A stretch of 64,000 nt of DNA from Parabacteroides sp. (lineage in GTDB: Bacteria; Bacteroidota; Bacteroidia; Bacteroidales; Tannerellaceae): NCBI GenBank assembly GCA_019417325.1, contig DXVO01000030.1, positions 62,001-126,000 of the forward strand, read 5' to 3'. The translations under genes were made by a program, and so were the position numbers. Positions 35,512-42,434 of the stretch are shown in pieces. The notes under the pieces are model-generated. The model was not told the origin of the DNA. It was given only the letters and a program-made list of their open reading frames with translations, and did no database searches. Numbering within the stretch: position 1 is the first letter of the stretch; every line of letters begins with the position of its first letter.

Positions 35512-37170
35512 TTATTCTTGGACGCAACGCACCGAGAACCCGTAGGCACGGTTGGAAGATGTCGCATTCAGCGTAGCGCTAAGGAAGTACACGTAGCTCG
35601 CGCCGACACTGCCTGACGGAACCGATGACGCCCAGTAGCAACCGTAGATACTCTGATTGTAGGAAGCGCCGTTACTGTTGTTACGGTAGCCCGCAGCAGG
35701 CAAAATAAGTTTCTGTCCGCTTTCCGCACCAGCAATAGTCAACAGTTTATTAGCACTATCCCATTCCTTAACTATATCATTATTTCCTGCACCAATAGCT
35801 TTCCACTCTTCTGCGGTAGGTACGCGCCAACCAGCCGGGCAAGGATCGGCATTAGTTCTAACCGGCTTGTCTTCGGTGCCACTATTCCATAATTTCTGGT
35901 ACCATGCACCTTCCTGCATTTCATTAGCTGTAGGATTGTCTTTTCCTGCACCATTTATAAGCAACCAGTTTCCCTGACTATTCGGAGCAGATGCACTACG
36001 ATAAATAAATTTACTATCCCATTTACTCATATCGGCAAGACTGGTTTGCACAGGAAAACCTAAAGCACGAACTCCTGTAGTATCTCTTGCCGTTACAGAT
36101 GCATCTGCAGTCGCATTGAAGCCATATTTGCGTCCCCATTGGAACAGATGACCGCAAGTTTCCGTTATATCTCCACTTGCAGGCACTAATACTGGTATTT
36201 TAGTTGCAGCAACGTTTACAGGAGCCCAATAGAATTCTTTTTTTGTTGTATGATTCACCATCAACACAGGATTAATACCTGTACCGGCATAATCCGGGCG
36301 ACTCTTGATTGTTATCACATCAAACTCTTTATCATTATCAAAACTACGGACTGTAGCCTGAACATTCAACGGAACCTTAATTGTCTGGGCCGGAACATTA
36401 ACCTTAAGTGCAATCTTGCCACTCACCGACGAACCTACAACCAAGATATTCTTCAATGTATTTTCTCCACCGATAGAAGAGGCATATGTATCATACTCAT
36501 GCTCAATATTAGTTTCTAAAGATGATGCCCCTATTGCATTAAATTTTAATACCGAACCTGCCGTTGCCTTGGTTATGTCAAGGGTACGGGTAGCTTCATC
36601 CCAAACAATGCCATTGGATTCAAAATCGGAACCCGGTTCAAAGTCAACTAATTTGAATGTGGAAGTAGTCCATTTGGCATACAATGTCATATTTTGAGTT
36701 ACAGGAATCGTAAAATCATACAATGTACTCAAATCTGAATTTTTATACCAGTTATCAAACACATAGTCTCTTTTTGACGGGTCTGCGGGGCGAAGAACCG
36801 TCTCACCTTCAACTACTATAGCAGGCTCTATATCACTGCCTCCGTTCGTTTCAAACATAACCGTATAAGTCTTTTGGTCCGAACCTATCCATTTGGCATA
36901 CAAAGTAACATTTTGTGTTACCAGATCGCTGTCAAAGTTCCATACATTCGTACATGCCGATTCTTTATACCAACCGGAAAAGGTGGCCTTCTCTTTTGTC
37001 GGATCTGCAGGTTTGGTTACTTTCTGTCCCTCAGCCACTTTCAAGGCAGTAATGCTACTTCCTCCCTGCGAATCGAAAGTGACTATATACTCGGCTACCA
37101 CCGGATCGTCCTTTTTACAACCTACAAATACCACTGTCATTAACAACAGTAATGAAATTAATCTCTTCAT
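35512..37170 (-). CDS. DGR target: surface lipoprotein with variable C-type-lectin-like domain
   Basis: 552 residues. Lipoprotein signal MKRLISLLLLMTVVFVGC followed by KKDD, an acidic stretch after the lipid cysteine that fits the Bacteroidetes surface-export signal. Two Listeria-Bacteroides (InlB B-type) repeats span about 28-95 and 98-165, each ending VTLYAKW or MTLYAKW. A beta-rich domain (about 170-330) follows, and then a C-terminal FISUMP/formylglycine-enzyme-like domain with CPAGWRVPTAEEWKAI and the variable repeat ending GFSVRCVQE. In such C-type-lectin folds the diversified residues line a ligand-binding face. It is the first gene of the DGR operon; no consensus promoter faces it in the sequence as given. 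Confidence 0.93.
   Translation of the reverse strand: MKRLISLLLLMTVVFVGCKKDDPVVAEYIVTFDSQGGSSITALKVAEGQKVTKPADPTKEKATFSGWYKESACTNVWNFDSDLVTQNVTLYAKWIGSDQKTYTVMFETNGGSDIEPAIVVEGETVLRPADPSKRDYVFDNWYKNSDLSTLYDFTIPVTQNMTLYAKWTTSTFKLVDFEPGSDFESNGIVWDEATRTLDITKATAGSVLKFNAIGASSLETNIEHEYDTYASSIGGENTLKNILVVGSSVSGKIALKVNVPAQTIKVPLNVQATVRSFDNDKEFDVITIKSRPDYAGTGINPVLMVNHTTKKEFYWAPVNVAATKIPVLVPASGDITETCGHLFQWGRKYGFNATADASVTARDTTGVRALGFPVQTSLADMSKWDSKFIYRSASAPNSQGNWLLINGAGKDNPTANEMQEGAWYQKLWNSGTEDKPVRTNADPCPAGWRVPTAEEWKAIGAGNNDIVKEWDSANKLLTIAGAESGQKLILPAAGYRNNSNGASYNQSIYGCYWASSVPSGSVGASYVYFLSATLNATSSNRAYGFSVRCVQE
35517..35705 (-). repeat. DGR variable repeat (VR) at the 3' end of the target gene
   Basis: The 189-base copy of TR that forms the last codons of the target. 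The ten substitutions are A to T (six), A to G (three) and A to C (one), read on the coding strand. They change eight codons: five Asn to Tyr (including AAGNRN to AAGYRN and RANGF to RAYGF), one Asn to Gly, one Asn to Leu and one Tyr to Cys. The last 27 bases before the end are identical in TR and VR, as expected for the initiation-of-mutagenic-homing end. The match stops abruptly at both sides. Confidence 0.97.
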
Positions 37171-37449
37171 GATTACAAATAATTTAATTGGTTAATAAAA
37201 AATAATTAATTACATTGATTATTATATACAAACAAAGCATTATTACTATTACAATCTCATAAAAAACCATTTAAATAGATTCGATATAACAGAGAACAAC
37301 CGTACAACTATAAATCATTATCAAATACAAGCATTGATTATTAATACTCGCAAATAAATTTCTTATTTAACTATCAATAGTTATCCCAACAGTTCCAATT
37401 ATTTTTATTTATACATATCAACAATTACATTATTATTAACATTGACATG
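37171..37449. other. AT-rich leader region upstream of the DGR target gene
   Basis: About 280 bases with no gene and no full-consensus promoter pointing at the target gene; the best leftward candidates miss one base of TAnnTTTG. It would form a long 5' leader if transcription starts inside the neighbouring inverted-repeat segment after inversion. Confidence 0.5.
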
Positions 37450-37464
37450 GTTCTACATGAACTA
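37450..37464 (+). repeat. Left inverted repeat of a candidate invertible segment
   Basis: GTTCTACATGAACTA is the exact reverse complement of the 15 bases at 37680-37694. It has a dyad plan, GTTC and GAAC around an asymmetric 5-base centre TACAT, as expected for a recombinase crossover site. Confidence 0.65.
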
Positions 37465-37679
37465 CAATAATAAGTATATAATATATTGATAATGAATAGA
37501 TAGATTAGATATAAATTACACATATTACCATGCTAATCAATATAAAAACAAGTATAGTCTTGTTTCTTATATTAGTTAAATGCTAATTTTAAATGTGAAA
37601 AACGTAATAAAAAAGAAGATCTAATTTGCATTTATAAAAAATACACCATATATTTGCAGAAAAATATATAAAACCATAT
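37465..37679. other. Candidate invertible promoter segment (215 bp between inverted repeats)
   Basis: AT-rich, no gene, bounded by a perfect 15-bp inverted repeat. It contains exactly one full-consensus promoter, and that points rightward, away from the DGR target. No leftward TAnnTTTG is present inside. Inversion would turn the promoter to face the target gene about 310 bases away. This is the layout of Bacteroidales phase-variable promoters. No recombinase gene is in the window, so it would have to act from elsewhere. Confidence 0.55.
37625..37656 (+). promoter_or_regulatory. Full-consensus Bacteroidales promoter, facing away from the DGR
   Basis: TTTG (-33, 37625-37628), a 20-base spacer, then TATATTTG (-7, 37649-37656). 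Its transcript would start near 37663 and meet the terminator hairpin about 120 bases later, with no gene on that strand before it, so in this orientation it appears to drive nothing. Confidence 0.7.
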
Positions 37680-37694
37680 TAGTTCATGTAGAAC
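37680..37694 (-). repeat. Right inverted repeat of a candidate invertible segment
   Basis: Reverse complement of the left repeat. This copy is the better dyad: TTAGTTC and GAACTAA (7-bp arms, 37679-37697) around the asymmetric centre ATGTA. Confidence 0.65.
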
Positions 37695-37781
37695 TAAGTT
37701 ACTTATCCCACATAATACCTGTCATAAGACAACTTTTTTCACCATAAATAAAAATCGATATTTATTTCATATACAGACACA

Positions 37782-37820
37782 AAAAAAGAAGATACCTTTT
37801 TCCAAGATATCTTCTTTTTT
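37782..37820. terminator. Bidirectional terminator after the DUF2582 gene
   Basis: AAAAAAGAAGATA pairs with TATCTTCTTTTTT around a 13-base loop, with A and T runs on both flanks. It ends the leftward DUF2582 gene and would also stop the rightward promoter in the inverted-repeat segment. Confidence 0.85.
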
Positions 37821-37861
37821 GGGGAGCACGAAATATTAGCGTGCTAAAACCATAAACCTAA

Positions 37862-38086
37862 TCAGGAATAATATAATTCCGCAACAGAGGTATTCAACTC
37901 AGCATGTACAATTCCGCTCTTTTCAAATATACGGACTTTGTTCTCTCTTGCCAGCCATCCTAAGGCCATAAATATCAGAGATTCACTAAAATGGGTAACC
38001 TCACCAATCTTCCTTATGGACAACATTCCTCTCTCTGCTAACAGGGCCCAGATTTTACCGGCCTCTAAACCAACTTCTTTAAACAT
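37862..38086 (-). CDS. Winged helix-turn-helix protein, DUF2582 type
   Basis: 74 residues folding as a small winged helix: GKIWALLAERGMLSIRKIGEVTHFS (helices 1-2), ESLIFMALGWLARENKV (recognition helix region) and the wing VRIFEKSGIVHAEL. Members are widespread in Bacteroidetes, with unknown targets. It is a monocistronic gene with a terminator directly behind it. It could bind DNA or act as a protein-interaction module; nothing links it firmly to the DGR other than position. Confidence 0.85.
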   Translation of the reverse strand: MFKEVGLEAGKIWALLAERGMLSIRKIGEVTHFSESLIFMALGWLARENKVRIFEKSGIVHAELNTSVAELYYS

Positions 38087-38351
38087 AGAACCTCTTTTTT
38101 ATATATGAATGACGTATTAATCCTCTTTGAAAGTTTTAGCTATATGTACAAAGTAAACAAGAATACCCCTGATAATTGTTTTCCAAATCACCACAAATCT
38201 GTTTCATATTGAAACAAAAGACATCAATTAACTTATAATTTATCTTTTAAGCATTCATTCGGGCGCTATTGCAAAAAAGCCGGTAGACGATACAACAAAG
38301 TCTCTTCACGAAGTGTTTAATAAATAACCAGATTAATTAAAACAAAAAATA

Positions 38352-38651
38352 ATGGAAGAATATGAACTGATAGACAATGCTGAAAAGGGACAATATGAGT
38401 TCCATATTGGCAAATATACTCCTTTGATTGAATATATAAAATCGAAAAATGGTGAGATATACCTTACTCATACTGAAGTTCCGCCACAACTGGAAGGTCA
38501 AGGCATCGGTGCTCAACTGGTAAAAAAAGTATTGGACGATATCGACAGGCAAACGCTCAGGCTGGTTCCTATGTGTCCGTTCGTTGCCGGATATATCCAA
38601 AAACACCCGGAATGGAAACGACTTATTATGAGAGGCATTAATATTGGATAA
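38352..38651 (+). CDS. Small GNAT N-acetyltransferase, NATD1/YjdJ type
   Basis: 99 residues, the single-domain Gcn5-related fold: YEFHIGKYTPLIEYIKSKNGEIYLTHTEVPPQLEGQGIGAQL carries the acetyl-CoA loop (EGQGIGAQL), and RLVPMCPFVAGYIQKHPEW is the C-terminal hallmark of this subfamily. The substrate is unknown. It is paired with the 4Fe-4S protein downstream, as yjdJ and yjdI are in Escherichia coli. Confidence 0.9.
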   Translation: MEEYELIDNAEKGQYEFHIGKYTPLIEYIKSKNGEIYLTHTEVPPQLEGQGIGAQLVKKVLDDIDRQTLRLVPMCPFVAGYIQKHPEWKRLIMRGINIG

Positions 38652-38667
38652 TAAAAATATTGTTATT

Positions 38668-38895
38668 ATGGGTAAAATTCATGAATATTCAAATGGTGAA
38701 CTCACCATTCTCTGGCAACCGGATATTTGCCAGCATGCCGGCATCTGTGTGAAGATGCTGCCAAAAGTTTACAATCCGAAAGAACGTCCCTGGATAAAAA
38801 TAGAAAATGCGACAACCGAAGAACTGATCAATCAAATCAATCACTGTCCTTCCGGCGCATTAAGTTTCCGGCTCGAGAAAAAAGAGACCAAATAA
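38668..38895 (+). CDS. Divergent 4Fe-4S mono-cluster protein, YjdI type
   Basis: 75 residues from the ATG (MGKIHEYSNGE); a TTG 8 codons earlier would overlap the acetyltransferase. Three cysteines in DICQHAGICVKML and HCPSGALSF match the divergent ferredoxin-like family. Likely a small electron carrier or iron-sulphur protein partnered with the acetyltransferase before it. Confidence 0.87.
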   Translation: MGKIHEYSNGELTILWQPDICQHAGICVKMLPKVYNPKERPWIKIENATTEELINQINHCPSGALSFRLEKKETK

Positions 38896-38960
38896 AAGGA
38901 TTCAAACTCTCCTATCTGCCCTAAAAACATCCTCAGTAGTTAATCTGACGGATGTTTTTT

Positions 38961-38968
38961 TATCTTTG
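38961..38968 (+). promoter_or_regulatory. -7 element for the DMT transporter gene
   Basis: TATCTTTG, a perfect TAnnTTTG match, about 38 bases before the ATG at 39007. Confidence 0.55.
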
Positions 38969-39006
38969 TACCGGAAATACTCCGGGCCTTGCAAAAAATC
39001 GAGAGG

Positions 39007-39909
39007 ATGAATACAAATAACAAAACTTTCCGTTACCACTTACTTGCTATTTTAACCGTTATCATATGGGGAACAACCTTCGTATCGACCAAGGTCCTTA
39101 TCGGGAACGGACTTACTCCTGTAGAGATTATGCTTTACCGCTTTGCCCTGGCCTATCTGGGCATATGGTTTGTTTGTCCCCGTAAGCTATTCGCACAATC
39201 GTGGAAAGATGAGTTGTGGTTTGTCGGGGCCGGCCTTTGCGGGGGGTCATTGTATTTTGTATCAGAAAATACGGCTTTAGGAATCACATTGGCGTCGAAC
39301 GTGTCTTTAATTGTTTGTACCTCGCCTATCCTGACTGCATTTCTCTCCCGCTTCTTTAATAAAGGGGAGAAATTACCCAATCACCTGATTTATGGTTCCC
39401 TGATGGCATTACTGGGGGTGGCTTTGGTTGCATTCAACGGAAGTTTCATTCTTCAAATCAACCCGTTAGGAGATATACTTACTTTGTTTGCTGCCCTGTC
39501 ATGGGCTTTTTACGGATTGATTCTAAGGCGTTTGGGAGGACGCTACCCTACTCTATTCATCACTCGCAAAGTATTTTTTTACGGGGTAATCACTTTGATC
39601 CCATTCCTGCTTGCCTCATCTTTCAAACCTCAACCGGAAATTTTGATGCAACCGGGTGTAATTATCAATTTATTATTCCTCAGCATCGTCGCTTCTTTGC
39701 TTTGCTTTATCATGTGGAATGCCAGTGTAAAAGAATTAGGGGTGGTCCGTACTACAAATTATATTTATATGGTTCCGTTGGTAACTCTCCTTACATCGGC
39801 AATTGCAATCGATGAAGTCATCACGGTTATCGCTTTATTCGGTTCCGTATTTATTCTTTCCGGCGTTTATGTGGCGGAAAAAGGATTCCCTTTTCTGAAA
39901 AAGCGCTGA
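39007..39909 (+). CDS. DMT superfamily (EamA) permease
   Basis: 300 residues from the ATG (MNTNNKTFRYHLLA); an upstream TTG adds six unlikely residues. Ten membrane helices in two EamA repeats, beginning LAILTVIIWGTTFVSTKVLI and, in the second half, FAALSWAFYGLILRRLG. These are exporters of amino acids, sugars or other metabolites; the substrate cannot be told. It is convergent with the alkyltransferase-like gene, 3 bases apart. Confidence 0.92.
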   Translation: MNTNNKTFRYHLLAILTVIIWGTTFVSTKVLIGNGLTPVEIMLYRFALAYLGIWFVCPRKLFAQSWKDELWFVGAGLCGGSLYFVSENTALGITLASNVSLIVCTSPILTAFLSRFFNKGEKLPNHLIYGSLMALLGVALVAFNGSFILQINPLGDILTLFAALSWAFYGLILRRLGGRYPTLFITRKVFFYGVITLIPFLLASSFKPQPEILMQPGVIINLLFLSIVASLLCFIMWNASVKELGVVRTTNYIYMVPLVTLLTSAIAIDEVITVIALFGSVFILSGVYVAEKGFPFLKKR

Positions 39910-39912
39910 ACC

Positions 39913-40260
39913 CTAAAAAACTGTCAACTCCTCTATCGGGTTCCAAAAAACCTCTTTCCAGTTTTTTATTTTATTCTTCTCGACACGTATGCCTTCCGAT
40001 TCCAACAGCTCCTGCATCAGGGTTGGTGTAGTAAATGCATCTTTCCCCGAGAGGTATCCCTGGCTGTTTACTACCCGATGAGCCGGAATGTCGAGGTCTG
40101 AATCCGAGACCTGTCCCAACATTCTACCTACCAGGCGGGACATATTAGGATATCCCACCGCACGGGCTATCGCTCCATAGCTGGTAGCGCGCCCGTAAGG
40201 GATATATCGTACCATCTGGTAAACAGCTTGCCTGAAATCGTCGAGGTCTATGGCAGACAT
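39913..40260 (-). CDS. Alkyltransferase-like (ATL) protein of the MGMT family
   Basis: 115 residues, matching the C-terminal DNA-binding domain of O6-alkylguanine-DNA alkyltransferases (YIPYGRATSYGAIARAVG and the arginine finger region SRLVGRML). The active-site PCHR is PAHR here (DIPAHRVV), so the methyl-accepting cysteine is absent. ATL proteins bind O6-alkylguanine without repairing it and pass the lesion to nucleotide excision repair. It ends 6 bases before the peptidase stop on the same strand side. Confidence 0.9.
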   Translation of the reverse strand: MSAIDLDDFRQAVYQMVRYIPYGRATSYGAIARAVGYPNMSRLVGRMLGQVSDSDLDIPAHRVVNSQGYLSGKDAFTTPTLMQELLESEGIRVEKNKIKNWKEVFWNPIEELTVF

Positions 40261-40266
40261 ACGGAT

Positions 40267-42384
40267 TTACTTTAATCCTCTGTTCTTCAACAACGGTTCC
40301 GTATTCGGTTCCTTTCCACGGAAGTTCTTATACATATCCATTGCATCGTCTATACCTCCCGGAGTCAGGATATAAGTACGGAATTTGTCTGCCACTTCCT
40401 GGTTGAAGATATTGCCTGTTTCCTTATAGGCTTCAAAGGCATCGGCATCCAGTACTTCCGCCCAGATATAACTATAGTATCCGGCAGTATACCCACCTCC
40501 CATTGTATGGTTGAAATAGGTAGAACGATAACGGGGAGGTATCTGGCGGATTAAACCGCGTTTGCCTAATACCTGGGCTTCAAAGTCAATGACATTCATT
40601 CCGGAAGGAACATTCTTTAATGTATGATAATCCATATCCAGATAAGAAGCTGCCAGATATTCGGTCGTTGCAAAACCTTGGCCGTACTTACCGCTCTTGT
40701 CCAGTTTCTCTATCAAACCGGCAGGGATTATTTCGTTGGTTTCATAATGTTTTGCATACACTTTCAGAACCTGCGGTTCAAAAGCCCAATGTTCCATAAC
40801 CTGCGACGGCAGTTCCACAAAATCGCGGGGTACACCGGATACGCCATAATAATGAACATTCTTAAACAAATTATGTAAACCGTGGCCAAATTCATGGAAC
40901 AATGTACTTGCCTCGTCCGCACTCAACAACGCAGGTTTACCGGCTGCCGGAGGGGTAAAATTGCAGGCTATCGTTACAACCGGACCAACCCGTTTGCCAT
41001 CTTTGTAAGTCTGGGAACGATAGGTTCCGCACCATGCTCCGCCTTTTTTACTTGCACGCGGGAAAAAATCCATATACAGAACTCCCAGATGCTTGCCATC
41101 CTTATCCTTACATTCATATGCCTCGGCTTTAGGATAGGGCAATGGAATATTCTTAATCGGGGTAAACGTAATGCCATATAACTGGTTGGCTACATAAAAG
41201 GCGCCTTCACGCACATTATCAAGTTTCAGATAAGGGCGTATCTGGTTTTCATCCAAATCGTATTTAGCTTTCTTGGCTTTTTCCGCATAATAACGCCAGT
41301 CCCAGCCTTCCGCTTTGAACTTGCCGCCTTCCTTCTTTATTTCGGCATTGATATCTGCTAATTCGTCTTTTGCCTTAGCCAAAGCTGGTGTCCAGATTTC
41401 ATCCAATAAAGCATATACATTACCGGAATTCTTTGCCATACGGTCCACTAAAACAAAAGAGGCATAATCTTCGTATCCCATCAATTTGGCTTTTTGAAGA
41501 CGTAGGGCGGCCAATTTACGTACAACGGCTTTATTGTCGAACTCGTTTCCATTGTTTCCACGGTTGATATAGCCTTTAAATATCTTTTCACGTAAGCTGC
41601 GGTTGTCCGCATACTGCAAGAATGGCATCACGCTCGGGTTATGGAGGGTAAACATCCATTTTCCGGATTGCCCGGCTTTCTTGGCTGTTTCGGCAGCAGT
41701 CGCAACCAGACTTTGCGGCAGACCGGCCAGGTCTTCTTCCTTATCGATGATTAGTTGGAACGCATTCGTTTCTTTCAGCAAGTTCTGCCCGAAAGTAAGT
41801 TCCAGCATAGAGAGTTCACTGTTCAACTTACGAAGTTGTTCCTGTTTATCTTTCGGCAGGTTTGCACCGCCACGCACGAAATCCTTATACGTTTCTTCCA
41901 GTAGTTTAGCCTGTTCCTTATTCAGATTAAACTTATCCTGGTTATCATGCACTTCTTTTACACGGGCAAACAGGTGTTCGTTCATCCGGATATTGTCAGT
42001 ATGGTCGGACAATAGCGGAGACAGCTCACGGTTCAGCGCCTGCATCTCCTCATTTGTGTTTACGCTGTTCTGGCCGGAAAAGATAGCCCGGACTTGCCGG
42101 AGCAATGCCCCACTCTGGTCAAGCGCCACAATCGTGTTCTCAAAATCGGGAACCGAACGCTGGTTCACAATAGCATCGATTTCCTGCATTTGTTCATGCA
42201 TGCCCCGTATAAAAGCAGGCTTGTAATCTGCGAGGGTAATCTTATCAAAAGGAGGAACACCAAAAGGGGTGGTAAACTCAGACAAGAGCGGATTTCCTGC
42301 CTCGGCAGCATCCGTCTTTTTATCTGGTGAGCTACACGCTCCTAAAATAACAGCCAGTCCGGCAGTTACCAAAATACTCTTCAT
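40267..42384 (-). CDS. M3 family zinc metallopeptidase (peptidyl-dipeptidase-like), copy 1, lipoprotein
   Basis: 705 residues of the thimet oligopeptidase/Dcp family, which cleave short peptides; a lipoprotein signal (AVILGACSS) places it in the envelope. The zinc site HEFGH is in STLFHEFGHGLHN near residue 497, with the third ligand region downstream and the C-terminal RGLIRQIPPRYRSTYFNHTMGGGYTAGYYSY in pieces. It is a tandem paralogue of the next gene and has its own -7 element. Confidence 0.95.
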   Translation of the reverse strand: MKSILVTAGLAVILGACSSPDKKTDAAEAGNPLLSEFTTPFGVPPFDKITLADYKPAFIRGMHEQMQEIDAIVNQRSVPDFENTIVALDQSGALLRQVRAIFSGQNSVNTNEEMQALNRELSPLLSDHTDNIRMNEHLFARVKEVHDNQDKFNLNKEQAKLLEETYKDFVRGGANLPKDKQEQLRKLNSELSMLELTFGQNLLKETNAFQLIIDKEEDLAGLPQSLVATAAETAKKAGQSGKWMFTLHNPSVMPFLQYADNRSLREKIFKGYINRGNNGNEFDNKAVVRKLAALRLQKAKLMGYEDYASFVLVDRMAKNSGNVYALLDEIWTPALAKAKDELADINAEIKKEGGKFKAEGWDWRYYAEKAKKAKYDLDENQIRPYLKLDNVREGAFYVANQLYGITFTPIKNIPLPYPKAEAYECKDKDGKHLGVLYMDFFPRASKKGGAWCGTYRSQTYKDGKRVGPVVTIACNFTPPAAGKPALLSADEASTLFHEFGHGLHNLFKNVHYYGVSGVPRDFVELPSQVMEHWAFEPQVLKVYAKHYETNEIIPAGLIEKLDKSGKYGQGFATTEYLAASYLDMDYHTLKNVPSGMNVIDFEAQVLGKRGLIRQIPPRYRSTYFNHTMGGGYTAGYYSYIWAEVLDADAFEAYKETGNIFNQEVADKFRTYILTPGGIDDAMDMYKNFRGKEPNTEPLLKNRGLK

Positions 42385-42416
42385 TCTCTTTTTGCTTTTT
42401 AATTGATTGACAAGGA

Positions 42417-42424
42417 CAAATATA
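42417..42424 (-). promoter_or_regulatory. -7 element for M3 peptidase copy 1
   Basis: TATATTTG on the minus strand, 33 bases before the start codon, in the short gap after copy 2. Confidence 0.5.
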
Positions 42425-42434
42425 AGTAAAAATA

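Noticed and set aside
37170..37450. Leftward promoter for the DGR target within the near-upstream region
   Set aside because: Candidates such as TTTATTTG miss one base of TAnnTTTG and have no -33 partner. A non-consensus promoter cannot be excluded.
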